This document shows, piece by piece, positions 52,355 to 60,665 of a DNA stretch of 64,000 bases. The stretch comes from Gemmatimonadota bacterium. Lineage in GTDB: Bacteria > Gemmatimonadota > Gemmatimonadetes > Gemmatimonadales > Gemmatimonadaceae. The notes under the pieces are model-generated. The model was not told where the DNA came from and did no database searches. It saw only the letters and a list, made by a program, of their open reading frames with translations. The first letter of the stretch is position 1. Each line of letters opens with the position of its first letter. Both the position numbers and the translations under genes were made by a program. Location: assembly GCA_016719105.1 (NCBI GenBank), contig JADKAQ010000002.1, positions 1 to 64,000 on the forward strand. The letters are read 5' to 3'.

Positions 52355-53578
52355 CTACTCGTAGCGCAGCGCGCTGATCGGGTCGAGCTTCGCGGCACGT
52401 CTCGCTGGCCACACGCCGAACACGATCCCGACCAGCGCGGAGAAGCCGAAGGCGAGCATGATCGACTGCGTCGAGATCTGCGTGTTCCACTGGAACGCGC
52501 TGCTCAACCAGGTCGCCGCGCCCCCACCCAGCAGGATGCCGATGAAGCCCCCCATCAGGCACAGCACGACGGCCTCGATGAGGAACTGGAACAGGATGTT
52601 GAACCGGGTCGCGCCTAACGCCTTGCGCACGCCGATCTCGCGCGTGCGTTCGGTGACCGACACGAGCATGATGTTCATGATCCCGATGCCACCCACCACC
52701 AGCGACACGGCGGCGATCCCGGCCAGCAGGTAGGTGAAGACGACGGTCGTCTCGGCAAACGTCGAGAGGAAGTCGGACTGGTTGCGGATGCTGAAGTCGT
52801 CCGGGCGCCCCTGCCGCAGCTTGTGCTCGCGGCGCAGGATCTTCTGGATCTCGGCCATCGTCTCGGGGATCTGTTCCTCGCTCTTGGCGAGGACCGAGAC
52901 GGAGCGGATGCGATCGCTCCCGATGACGCGAAAGCGCGCCGTGTTGAGCGGGATGAGGATCTGGTCGTCGGGGTTCATCCACGGCTGCGACTGCCCCTTG
53001 GACTTGAGGACGCCGATGACGGTGAACTGGATGCCGCGAATGCGGATCGGCTCGTCGAGGATGGCGAAGGGCGACTCGAGCCCCATGTTCTTCACGACTT
53101 CCGGGCCGACCACGGCGAGACGCGCCTTGGCGTTGTCTTCCTGCGAGCTGAACATGCGCCCGGCCTGCAGCTCGTACTTGCGGACCGTCAGATAGTTGGC
53201 CGTTGTGCCGGTGATGCTGGTGTTCGTGTTCTTGTTCATGTACTGCACCTGCATGTTCCGCGACATCTCCGGCTGCACGGCGAGGAACAGGGTGCCACGC
53301 TCCTCGAGGGCAGTCGCGTCCTTCATCACGAGCTTGGCGCGATCGTCCATCGACGAAATGCCGCCGCGGCCGAACATCTGCCCCGGCGACACGGTGAGGA
53401 GCGTCGTCCCCAACGCCGTGATACGGTCCTTCACCGCCTGCTGGGCCCCGGTGCCGAGGGCGATCATGGCGATGACCGACCCGACGCCGATGACGATCCC
53501 CAGCATGGTGAGGAGCGACCGGAGCTTGTTGGCGCGCAGGGCGCCTAACGCGACACGAAAGATTTCGCCGATGAGCAT
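52355..53578 (-). CDS. MacB-like ABC transporter permease
   Basis: 407 residues. It has one N-terminal helix (RSLLTMLGIVIGVGSVIAMI, about 20-40), a large periplasmic MacB-PCD domain (about 45-270) and three C-terminal helices with the FtsX/MacB pattern (VVGGIGIMNIMLVSVTERTR, LGATRFNILFQFLIEAVVL). It works with a MacA adaptor and TolC to expel drugs, toxins or lipoproteins. Unlike E. coli MacB it has no nucleotide-binding domain, and no ATPase gene lies between it and the adaptor (14-bp gap) or elsewhere in this locus. The ATPase must be encoded elsewhere. Confidence 0.92.
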   Translation of the reverse strand: MLIGEIFRVALGALRANKLRSLLTMLGIVIGVGSVIAMIALGTGAQQAVKDRITALGTTLLTVSPGQMFGRGGISSMDDRAKLVMKDATALEERGTLFLAVQPEMSRNMQVQYMNKNTNTSITGTTANYLTVRKYELQAGRMFSSQEDNAKARLAVVGPEVVKNMGLESPFAILDEPIRIRGIQFTVIGVLKSKGQSQPWMNPDDQILIPLNTARFRVIGSDRIRSVSVLAKSEEQIPETMAEIQKILRREHKLRQGRPDDFSIRNQSDFLSTFAETTVVFTYLLAGIAAVSLVVGGIGIMNIMLVSVTERTREIGVRKALGATRFNILFQFLIEAVVLCLMGGFIGILLGGGAATWLSSAFQWNTQISTQSIMLAFGFSALVGIVFGVWPARRAAKLDPISALRYE

Positions 53579-53592
53579 GGATGGCTTCCCGG

Positions 53593-55365
53593 TTACTGCT
53601 TGGGCGCGCTACCGCCGGTGGACCCACTCCCCGACTTCTCCTGCGTCTTCTGCATCCCGGGCATGCCGCCGCCGGTCATCTGGCGGAAGCGGGCGTTGCT
53701 CGAGTCGCGCGCGACCTGGATCGCGGCGGCGCCGAGGAGGGCGACCTCATCGCCTTCCTTGAGGCCGGAGAGGACCTCGGTGTAGTCGAAGTTGCCGAGC
53801 CCCAGGCGCACCACGCGCGCCTCGAAGCCGGCATTCCCCTTCACGAAGACGACGCCCGGACGCGAGCGCGTGCGCATGGGGAACTCGCCCTGCGGCTGGG
53901 GGACGGCTGCCCCGGCCTGCGCGCTCCGCCCTCCCCCCTGTGCCGCGCGTGCGGCTCCACCGGGCGCGTTTGCCGGCGCCTCGCCTGACGCGCGCGGCGT
54001 GCCCGACTCGCGGGCCGCCGATGGCCCCGCGCCCTGGGGGGCGTTGGCGGCGCCACCGCTGGTGCGCATCTGGCAGGCGCGCGCGACCTGTGCATCCACG
54101 CCTAACGCGGCATACAATCGCTGCGATTCGGTGCGCAGGGCGGCGAAGTCGATCTCACCGCTCTGCATCTTCTGCCGCAGCCCGGCGAGCTGCTGCGCCA
54201 GGTCGGGCTTGGCCTTCATGGCGTCCGACACCTTCTTGCAGTCGGCGTCGGTGACCTCGGGGAGCTGCGGACGTCCTTGCTGCGGTGCGAGGTCGACCTC
54301 GCCGGGCATCATGCGGCGCATCTCGCGCGGGATCTGCGTACGCTGGCTGCCGCCGGCATCGCCGCGCCCCATGCCACCCATCCCACCCATCGAGGCGAGC
54401 TGCGCCTGGATCTGCGCGCTCACCGAGTCCTGGTCGAGGCCCAGCTGGTTGGCGAGCATCGGCGCTTCGCGCACCGTGCGCACGGCATCGTTGGGGACCG
54501 CGACGACGTTCTCCCGACGGTCGACCAGCACCGACGCCTCACCGTTCATCCCGGGCTTGAGCAGCCCCTCGGCGTTGTTGAGGTTGATGAGCACCGGGAA
54601 CATCGTCACGCTCTGCTGCACGACGGCCTGCGGCTCGATCTTCTCGACGGTCCCCTTGAACGGGCGGTCGGGATATGCGTCGACCGTGACGGTCGCCTGC
54701 TGCCCCGGCTGCACGCTCCCGATGTCGGTCTCGTTGAAGAGGGCGCGCATGCGGACCTTGCTCAGGTCTGCCATCTTGAGGAGCGTCGTCCCGCCGCCGA
54801 AGGCGCTGGTGGCCGACGTGATCACCTGGCCGAGCGAGACGGTCTTTTCGATGATCGTCCCGACAACAGGGGCGCGCACCGTCGCGTCCTCGAGGCGCTG
54901 CTTGGCGAGGTCGAGCGAGGTCCGGGCGCGAATCACCGCCGCTTGCGCGTTGGCGTAGTCGAGGCGCGCCGTCTCGTTCTCCTGCGCGGTGATGATGCGC
55001 TGCTGGAACAGGTCGTCGGAGCGCTTCTTCTGCGCTTCGGAGACCTGCAGCCTGGCCTCGGCCGCGTTGAGATCCGCGTCGGCCTGATCGTACTGGTTCT
55101 GCACATCGCGCGTGTCGAGCTGCACGAGGAGTTCGCCGGTCGAGACCTGCGACCCGGTTTCCACCGTCATCTTCGTGATCTGTCCCGACGACTTGGACTT
55201 GACCTCGACGACGTTGATCGGTTCGACCGCTCCCGAGGCGGTGGCGTCGAGGACGATGGTGCGGAGGCCGACGGTGGCCGTGGTGATGGCCAGCTTCTGC
55301 TCCACCTTCTTCGCGCAGGCCGCCGAGGCGATCACCGCGAGCAGCACAAGGGACGAACGTTTCAC
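53593..55365 (-). CDS. MacA/HlyD-type periplasmic adaptor with a long insertion
   Basis: About 590 residues from GTG 55365, which begins a lipoprotein-type leader (LLAVIASAACAKK); GTG 55392 is the alternative. Standard adaptor parts are present: barrel-sandwich (VVEVKSKSSGQITKMTVETG), coiled hairpin (about 95-165) and beta-barrel (LFNETDIGSVQPGQQATVTV). An insertion of about 170 residues (around 310-480) then splits the C-terminal domain. It starts Gly/Met-rich (GGMGGMGRGDAGG), has a helical segment bounded by two cysteines (VTDADCKKVSDAM and ARACQMRTSG) and continues Ala/Gly/Pro-rich before the domain resumes (RPGVVFVKGNAGFEARVV). It ends Gly/Ser-rich. Stop and permease start are 14 bp apart. 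Confidence 0.9.
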   Translation of the reverse strand: MKRSSLVLLAVIASAACAKKVEQKLAITTATVGLRTIVLDATASGAVEPINVVEVKSKSSGQITKMTVETGSQVSTGELLVQLDTRDVQNQYDQADADLNAAEARLQVSEAQKKRSDDLFQQRIITAQENETARLDYANAQAAVIRARTSLDLAKQRLEDATVRAPVVGTIIEKTVSLGQVITSATSAFGGGTTLLKMADLSKVRMRALFNETDIGSVQPGQQATVTVDAYPDRPFKGTVEKIEPQAVVQQSVTMFPVLINLNNAEGLLKPGMNGEASVLVDRRENVVAVPNDAVRTVREAPMLANQLGLDQDSVSAQIQAQLASMGGMGGMGRGDAGGSQRTQIPREMRRMMPGEVDLAPQQGRPQLPEVTDADCKKVSDAMKAKPDLAQQLAGLRQKMQSGEIDFAALRTESQRLYAALGVDAQVARACQMRTSGGAANAPQGAGPSAARESGTPRASGEAPANAPGGAARAAQGGGRSAQAGAAVPQPQGEFPMRTRSRPGVVFVKGNAGFEARVVRLGLGNFDYTEVLSGLKEGDEVALLGAAAIQVARDSSNARFRQMTGGGMPGMQKTQEKSGSGSTGGSAPKQ

Positions 55366-55460
55366 CAGAATTCTCTCGTTGGGGGCGTCCACTTCGAGCG
55401 TTGGACGTGCGTGGAAGGCGGGTGTTAGCGAGGCGGGGCGATGGGCAGCGCTACGAACGG

Positions 55461-56768
55461 CTACGGCAGGTCGCGGCCGACGATCGCCTCGATCTGTGCC
55501 TTGGCGAGGCGGGCGTCGTAGCGCGCCTGAATAAGGGCGAACCGGGCGGAGTTGAGCTGTGACTGCGAGGTGAGAATGTCGAGCAGGGTGGACGAACCCA
55601 AGGCATAACGCTGGCTCTGGACCCGAAGATCCTCCTCCGCCGCGGTAACTGACGCGATCTGGATCGCCGCGCGTTCCTGCGCCAGCCCGAGCGACCCGAT
55701 GAGCTGCGTGAGCTGCTGCCGGGCGGTGAGGCGCGCATCGCGAAGCTGGGCTTCGGCATTGCGCTCGGCGACGCTGGTGCGGGTGACGTTTTCCTCTCGC
55801 GTGAACCCGTTGAAGACCGGATAGGAGAGCTGAAAGCGGAGCGCGTTGGAGCGCGCATACTCTCCGCCGGTGATATCGAACGACTTGTCGGTGCGGCTCC
55901 CCGAGAGGTTGTACGAGACGCTCAGCGTCGGGAGGTACGGCGTCTTGGCGGCGCGGCGCGAGGCGCCGGCGGCGGCCAGTTCGGCCTTGGCTTGCAGGAC
56001 GGAGGGCGCCCCCTCCAAGGCATTCGCCAGTTCGGCCGAGTCGATCGACACACGCGGCATCTCGCCGGAGGCGACCTCCGCCGCGGTGACCTCGAACGTT
56101 GTCCCCACAAGGCGCGTGAGGTTGGCGTTGGCCACCCGCAGCGTGTTCTCGGCGGTCAGGACGGCGAGACGCGCGTTGCCGACCTGAATGATGGATCGAA
56201 GCGAGTCGGAGACCGTGGCGGCGCCGGCCCGCACGCGCGCCGTGGCCGACTTGAGCTGCTCGGTACTCTGGGCGAGTTGCGCTTCCGCCGCCGCCCGGGA
56301 CTCACGGGCCGCGAGCACATTGAAGTACTGCTGCTTCACATCGAGGGCCACACGGAACTGCTGCAGTCGTTCGTTGGACTCGGCGGCGGTGAGGTTGGCG
56401 CGGGCGCTTCGCAGGTTGAACAGTCGGCGTCCGCCGTCGAAGAGTTCCAGGCTGGAGTTGAGGCCGCGACTGAAGTTCCACGGGTCGCCGCGGAACGGGA
56501 CGAGTTGGCCCTGGAAGAAGGTCTCGCCGCCCTGCTTGTTGCTTCCGTAGCTCAGGGAGAGCGACGGAAGGTAGCTGCCGTAGACGGAGCGAATCGCCGC
56601 GTCGGACGTTCGGATCTGGCCGCGCGCCTGAATGGCTGCCGGGGCGTTCTGCTGGGCGAGCTTCACCGCCTCTTCCAGCGAAACAGGTCGGGCGCCGCCA
56701 CTGGCGACGCCCTGGGCCCCGAGACTCAATGGAGTCAGGAGGACAACTGCGAAAAGCCTGCGTATCAT
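55461..56768 (-). CDS. TolC-family outer-membrane efflux protein
   Basis: 435 residues with a signal peptide (about 1-20, MIRRLFAVVLLTPLSLGAQG). Two homologous halves of long helices and short beta-strands are seen; SLEEAVKLAQQNAPA begins the first, and FQLSYPVFNGFTREENVTRT marks the second barrel part. It forms the outer-membrane exit duct for the downstream adaptor and permease. It starts one base after the stop of the Spy-like gene, so it is coupled to the sigma-factor cluster, which links pump expression to that sigma factor. A 95-bp gap separates it from the adaptor gene. Confidence 0.92.
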   Translation of the reverse strand: MIRRLFAVVLLTPLSLGAQGVASGGARPVSLEEAVKLAQQNAPAAIQARGQIRTSDAAIRSVYGSYLPSLSLSYGSNKQGGETFFQGQLVPFRGDPWNFSRGLNSSLELFDGGRRLFNLRSARANLTAAESNERLQQFRVALDVKQQYFNVLAARESRAAAEAQLAQSTEQLKSATARVRAGAATVSDSLRSIIQVGNARLAVLTAENTLRVANANLTRLVGTTFEVTAAEVASGEMPRVSIDSAELANALEGAPSVLQAKAELAAAGASRRAAKTPYLPTLSVSYNLSGSRTDKSFDITGGEYARSNALRFQLSYPVFNGFTREENVTRTSVAERNAEAQLRDARLTARQQLTQLIGSLGLAQERAAIQIASVTAAEEDLRVQSQRYALGSSTLLDILTSQSQLNSARFALIQARYDARLAKAQIEAIVGRDLP

Positions 56769-56769
56769 T

Positions 56770-57147
56770 TCACTCGTCTCGATTCGTGCGCGTTGAGTCG
56801 TTCAGCTCTTCGATGAGCGCCTGGAACTCCCGTTTTTGTTCCTCGGTGAGGACTCGGCGGATCTGTTCGCGGGCATTTTCCTTGATGGCATCGACCTGCG
56901 GGCGAATCGGTTCGGTGAGGGCGCGATACTGCCGGCTGCGGTCATCGAGGATCGAATCGACGGTGTGCTGCTGGTCGCTGGAGAGGCGCAGGCGCTCGGA
57001 GAGCGTGGCGAGCAGGTTGGTGGAACCGTTGCCACTCGTGCACACCTGGTCACGCTTCATGTAGCCGTTGGCCGTGAAGCCCAGCACCCCTCCCGTGAGG
57101 AAGGCGCCGAGGAGGAACATCAGGGCCAGGTTCTTGGAGTCCTTCAT
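56770..57147 (-). CDS. Spy/CpxP-like periplasmic stress protein
   Basis: 125 residues. A membrane anchor or signal helix (about 8-27, LALMFLLGAFLTGGVLGFTA) precedes a helical domain with LTxxQ-like motifs (LRLSSDQQHTVDSIL, VLTEEQKREFQALIEEL). The family includes the ATP-independent chaperone Spy, CpxP and heavy-metal sensors such as CnrX, all of envelope stress pathways. It lies 11 bp after the putative anti-sigma gene and 1 bp before tolC, so it is inside the operon. It could sense the stress or protect periplasmic proteins. Confidence 0.78.
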   Translation of the reverse strand: MKDSKNLALMFLLGAFLTGGVLGFTANGYMKRDQVCTSGNGSTNLLATLSERLRLSSDQQHTVDSILDDRSRQYRALTEPIRPQVDAIKENAREQIRRVLTEEQKREFQALIEELNDSTRTNRDE

Positions 57148-57158
57148 GTCGGCGCGGC

Positions 57159-57554
57159 TCAGTCGTGCCGGATGAGGTAGCGCAGCGTCGCCTCGCGCTC
57201 GGCGCTGCGTTCACTGCGATCGGACTCGGTCAGGAGCGGAATCTCGTTCTGCGCGCCCATGAGCTCCTCGAACGCCATGCGTTGCTGCGTGGTGCGCGTG
57301 TGCCACGAGGCAAGGGCGGCGACCAGGGCGGCGGCGGCGGCGGCAGACACGCCGAGACGCACCCAGCCCGGGAAGTACGACCACCACTCCCGCGCGCGCT
57401 CTGCTGCCACCGCCTGCATGATGCGGCGTTCCAGCGTGTTCCAGTACGAATCGTCGGTGGGGGCTGCATACAGCTGGCGTAGCGCCCCGGCGACGTCCTC
57501 GTCGCGCGAATCGTCGTCCTGCCTCTCGCGGTTGTCACCGCGCACGATGGTCAT
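57159..57554 (-). CDS. putative membrane anti-sigma factor
   Basis: 131 residues. A cytosolic acidic N-terminal part (about 1-62) is followed by one membrane helix (about 65-84, VRLGVSAAAAAALVAALASW) and a short periplasmic tail. No zinc anti-sigma motif (HxxxCxxC) is present. The identification rests on position and topology: its start overlaps the stop of the ECF sigma gene by 4 bp (ATGA), the usual arrangement of such pairs. It could instead be an unrelated small membrane protein. Confidence 0.65.
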   Translation of the reverse strand: MTIVRGDNRERQDDDSRDEDVAGALRQLYAAPTDDSYWNTLERRIMQAVAAERAREWWSYFPGWVRLGVSAAAAAALVAALASWHTRTTQQRMAFEELMGAQNEIPLLTESDRSERSAEREATLRYLIRHD

Positions 57555-58171
57555 AGCTGACTCCGAATTTCGCCGAGCGCCTGGCGAAGCCTGGCGCGGG
57601 CATGATGAAGGTCGGAACGGGCCGTTCCCTCGGGAATGCCCAGCATCCGGCCGATCTCTGCGTGCTTGTAGCCTTCCAGGTCGTGCAAGACGATCACGCT
57701 GCGCTGGCGATCGCCTAACGTCTCGAGCGCCGTGGAGAGGCGTCGCCGGAGCTCGTCGGACTCCGCCGGGTCGCGGAACGGCGAGGCGATCGTGTCGGCC
57801 AGCGAGTCAGCATCGCGCACCTTGCGGCGGCGGGTGATGTCGAGCGCCGCGTTGGCCACGATCCGGTGCAGCCAGGCCCCGAAGGCCTGGTCTGGCAGGA
57901 AGCGGTGCAGCGCCCGGTAGGCGTGCAGGAATCCTTCCTGGACCGCGTCCTCCGCGTCCTCGTGCGTGATGACGATCGACCGCGCGACCGCGTACGCGCG
58001 CCGTTGGTGCAGGCGCACGAGCGCAGCGAAGGACTCGTTCTCCCCTCGCTGCGCGGCCACGACCAGCAGGTGCTCCCGCTCGCGATCAGTCCGTTCGGCG
58101 TCGGACATGATCCGGCGGGACGGGATGCTCACGGTGGGGCCGAGCGGGGTCGGGATGAACGCAGTCGTCAC
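57551..58171 (-). CDS. ECF-type RNA polymerase sigma factor
   Basis: 206 residues from GTG 58171 (GAGAG upstream); ATG 58108, giving 185 residues, is an equally possible start. Region 2 is seen as THEDAEDAVQEGFLHAYRAL, which binds core and the -10 element. Region 4 is RQRSVIVLHDLEGYKHAEIG and GTARSDLHHARARLRQAL, the helix-turn-helix for the -35 element. No region 1 or 3 is present, as expected for ECF factors. It heads a co-oriented row: anti-sigma candidate, Spy-like, TolC, adaptor and permease. It should activate envelope-stress and efflux genes, probably including its own operon. Confidence 0.92.
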   Translation of the reverse strand: MTTAFIPTPLGPTVSIPSRRIMSDAERTDREREHLLVVAAQRGENESFAALVRLHQRRAYAVARSIVITHEDAEDAVQEGFLHAYRALHRFLPDQAFGAWLHRIVANAALDITRRRKVRDADSLADTIASPFRDPAESDELRRRLSTALETLGDRQRSVIVLHDLEGYKHAEIGRMLGIPEGTARSDLHHARARLRQALGEIRSQL

Positions 58172-58238
58172 AGTCTCTCAGCGTAGTGTCGTCTCCCGTA
58201 GAACGCGTCGCGTCGATGCAGTGTTGAGCCGGGGCGCT

Positions 58239-58835
58239 TCAGGCTGTCGCCGGAGTCCCCGCCAGTCCCAGGTCGGCCGCCTTGGCCTGCATGGCGCCGA
58301 TGACGAACTGGATGTGCGCCTCGAGTTCGACGCCCAGTTCGGCCGCTCCGTTAATGACATCGTCGCGACTCACGCCCCGGGCGAAGCCCTTGTCCTTCAT
58401 CTTCTTCAGCACCGACCGGGCATCGACGTCGTGGACGCTCTTGCTCGGCTTGACCAGCGCGGTGGCGGTGATGAGTCCCGTGAGCTCGTCGACGGCAAAG
58501 AGTGCCTTGGCCATGCGAGTTTCCCGGGCGACGCCCGAATAGTGGGCGTGCCCAAGGATCGCCTGCAGCACGTCTTCGGGATAGCCGCGCGAGCGCAGGA
58601 GGCGCACCCCCTCGGCCGGGTGCTCGGCGTCGGCCAGATGCTCGGCGTTGGGCCAGCGTTCGTAGTCGAAGTCGTGCATCAGCCCGGCCAGTCCCCAGCG
58701 TTCCACATCTTCGCCCCACGCGGTGGCGTAGGCCCGCATCGCGGCTTCGACCGAGTACATGTGCTTCCGGAGCGACTCGCTGGGGGTGAATTCGTGCATC
58801 AGGGCGAGCGCGTCGTCGCGCGTGGGGAGCGTCAT
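58239..58835 (-). CDS. HD-domain phosphohydrolase-like protein
   Basis: 198 residues from ATG 58835, the point where the conserved part begins (MTLPTRDDALALMHEF). The metal-binding His-Asp of the HD superfamily lies in AGLMHDFDYERWPNAEHL (about residue 57-58). A preceding His is in SLRKHMYSVE, and a further His/Asp pair is in AILGHAHYSGV and FAVDELTG. Small proteins of this type are often annotated HDIG-domain hydrolases acting on nucleotides. The substrate is unknown. It stands alone between two efflux loci. Confidence 0.83.
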   Translation of the reverse strand: MTLPTRDDALALMHEFTPSESLRKHMYSVEAAMRAYATAWGEDVERWGLAGLMHDFDYERWPNAEHLADAEHPAEGVRLLRSRGYPEDVLQAILGHAHYSGVARETRMAKALFAVDELTGLITATALVKPSKSVHDVDARSVLKKMKDKGFARGVSRDDVINGAAELGVELEAHIQFVIGAMQAKAADLGLAGTPATA

Positions 58836-59048
58836 GGGGAGACGGAAGGGGGAGACGGCTGGGCCCGAAGGGCCCCGTGGAGTGGGGACCGACAATTCTA
58901 GCGCCTCGGTGGCTCAGCGACCGCCCCCCGGAGGGAGGGGGACCGGGCCGCCGTGCGTCGTGTACGTGTCGCCGGCTCCCGCCCGCGCCCCTGCGCGCAC
59001 GACGGGCCGGCTCCCTGCGGTCGACGCCAGCCGGTCGCCGGTGCGAGG

Positions 59049-60659
59049 CTAGTGCGCCGGGGGGGCACCGGCGCCGCGCGCACGCCCGGTGCGCCAGACG
59101 AGCAGGAGGGGGAGGGCGCTCACGAGGAGGATCCCGTTCAGGAGGTACACCTTGGAGAAGCCGATGACCGACGCCTGCACGCCGATCTGCCGCGAGAGGA
59201 TGGCAACCGCCTGGGCCTTGGCGTCGAGGGCGCTGGCGCCGTGCGCCATGGCTCCGCGGGTGAGCAGGTCGAGGCGCTGGAGCGTCTCGGGGTCGGTGGC
59301 GCCGACGTGCTCGGTGAGGACGGCCCGCTGCGCGGTGGTCCAGCGCCCGAGCAGCGTCGCCATGATCGCGATGCCTAACGACCCGCCGAGCTGGCGCATG
59401 AGGTTGAACAGCCCCGTCCCCTGCGCCAGGTCGCGCGGGTGCAGGTCGGCCATCGAGGCGTTGGTGAGCGGGACGAAGATCAGCCCCAGGGCGAGGCCGC
59501 GCAGGATGAGCGGCCAGAAGATGTCGCCGGTCCCGCTGTCGAGCGTGAGGCGCGACAGGAGCCACATCGACCAGAGGAAGCCGAGGGCGCCGATGGTGAT
59601 GGTGTAGCGCGCGTCGACCTTGCCGCGCAAGCGTGACATCGTGGCCATGACGAAGGCCGACGAGAGCGCCCCCGGGAGGAGCAGGAAGCCGGTCTGCGAT
59701 GCGGTCAGCCCGTGCAGCTGCTGCAGGAAGATCGGGAGGACGAAGATGCCGCCGTACAGCGAGAGCCCCAGCGCCGCGGCAAAGGCGACGCCGGCGGCGA
59801 GTTGCCGGCTCTTGAGGACGCGGAAGTTGATCACCGGCTCGTCGATCGTGAGCTCACGCCAGACGAGGAGGACACCAGAGACGAGCGACGTGGCAGCGAG
59901 GACGGTGATGAAGCGCGACTCGAACCAATCGTAGCGTTCCCCTCGCTCGAGCATCCACTGCAACGATCCGATGCAGAGCGCGAGCAGGAAGATCCCGGTG
60001 CCATCGATCGTGGACGTGCGCTCCTGGTGCTCGGAGTCCTTGACGTACGACGCGACCATGATGGCCGCGAGGATGCCGAGCGGGATGTTGATGTAGAAGA
60101 TCCAGGGCCAGTTGTAATTGTCGGTGATCCACCCACCTAACGTCGGGCCGATGGTGGGGCCGACCATGACCCCGATGCCGAACATCGCCTGCCCCACGGC
60201 GACTTCCTCCGGTGGGAAGGCCTCGAAGAGCGTCGACTGTGCGGTGGAGAGCAGGGCGCCGCCGCCGATCCCCTGGATCACGCGCCAGCCCACGAGCATC
60301 CCTAACGAAGTGGAGGCGCCGCAGAAGAACGAGGCAACCACGAAGAGCAGGATGGAGCCGGTCAGGTACTTCGTGCGCCCGAAGAAGCCGGAGAGCCACC
60401 CGGACATCGGGATGACGATGACGTTGGCCACGATGTAGCCGACCGAGACCCACGTGATCTCGTCGACCGTGGCCCCCAGGTTCCCCATCATGTGGGGAAT
60501 GGCCACGTTCACGATCGAGGTGTCGATGAGCTCGAGCACCGCCGCCAGCGTCACGGCGATGGCGATCTTGTACTTGTGTTTGTACTTGTCCACGTCCGCA
60601 TCCGCCCGTGCGACGGACGGGAGACGGGAGACGGCAGACGGGAGGGCGGCACTGCTCAT
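59049..60659 (-). CDS. EmrB/QacA-type (DHA2) multidrug transporter
   Basis: 536 residues with about 14 membrane helices. The antiporter motif C appears as VGPTIGPTLGGWITDNYNWP, with WIFYINIPLGILAA after it, and GWLSGFFGRTKYLTGS is motif A-like. It is a proton-driven inner-membrane drug exporter working with the adaptor encoded immediately upstream (6-bp gap) and an outer-membrane channel. The cytosolic N-terminus before helix 1 is rich in Lys/Tyr/His (DKYKHKYK). It is the last gene of tetR-tolC-emrA-emrB. Confidence 0.94.
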   Translation of the reverse strand: MSSAALPSAVSRLPSVARADADVDKYKHKYKIAIAVTLAAVLELIDTSIVNVAIPHMMGNLGATVDEITWVSVGYIVANVIVIPMSGWLSGFFGRTKYLTGSILLFVVASFFCGASTSLGMLVGWRVIQGIGGGALLSTAQSTLFEAFPPEEVAVGQAMFGIGVMVGPTIGPTLGGWITDNYNWPWIFYINIPLGILAAIMVASYVKDSEHQERTSTIDGTGIFLLALCIGSLQWMLERGERYDWFESRFITVLAATSLVSGVLLVWRELTIDEPVINFRVLKSRQLAAGVAFAAALGLSLYGGIFVLPIFLQQLHGLTASQTGFLLLPGALSSAFVMATMSRLRGKVDARYTITIGALGFLWSMWLLSRLTLDSGTGDIFWPLILRGLALGLIFVPLTNASMADLHPRDLAQGTGLFNLMRQLGGSLGIAIMATLLGRWTTAQRAVLTEHVGATDPETLQRLDLLTRGAMAHGASALDAKAQAVAILSRQIGVQASVIGFSKVYLLNGILLVSALPLLLVWRTGRARGAGAPPAH

Positions 60660-60665
60660 GTCCGC

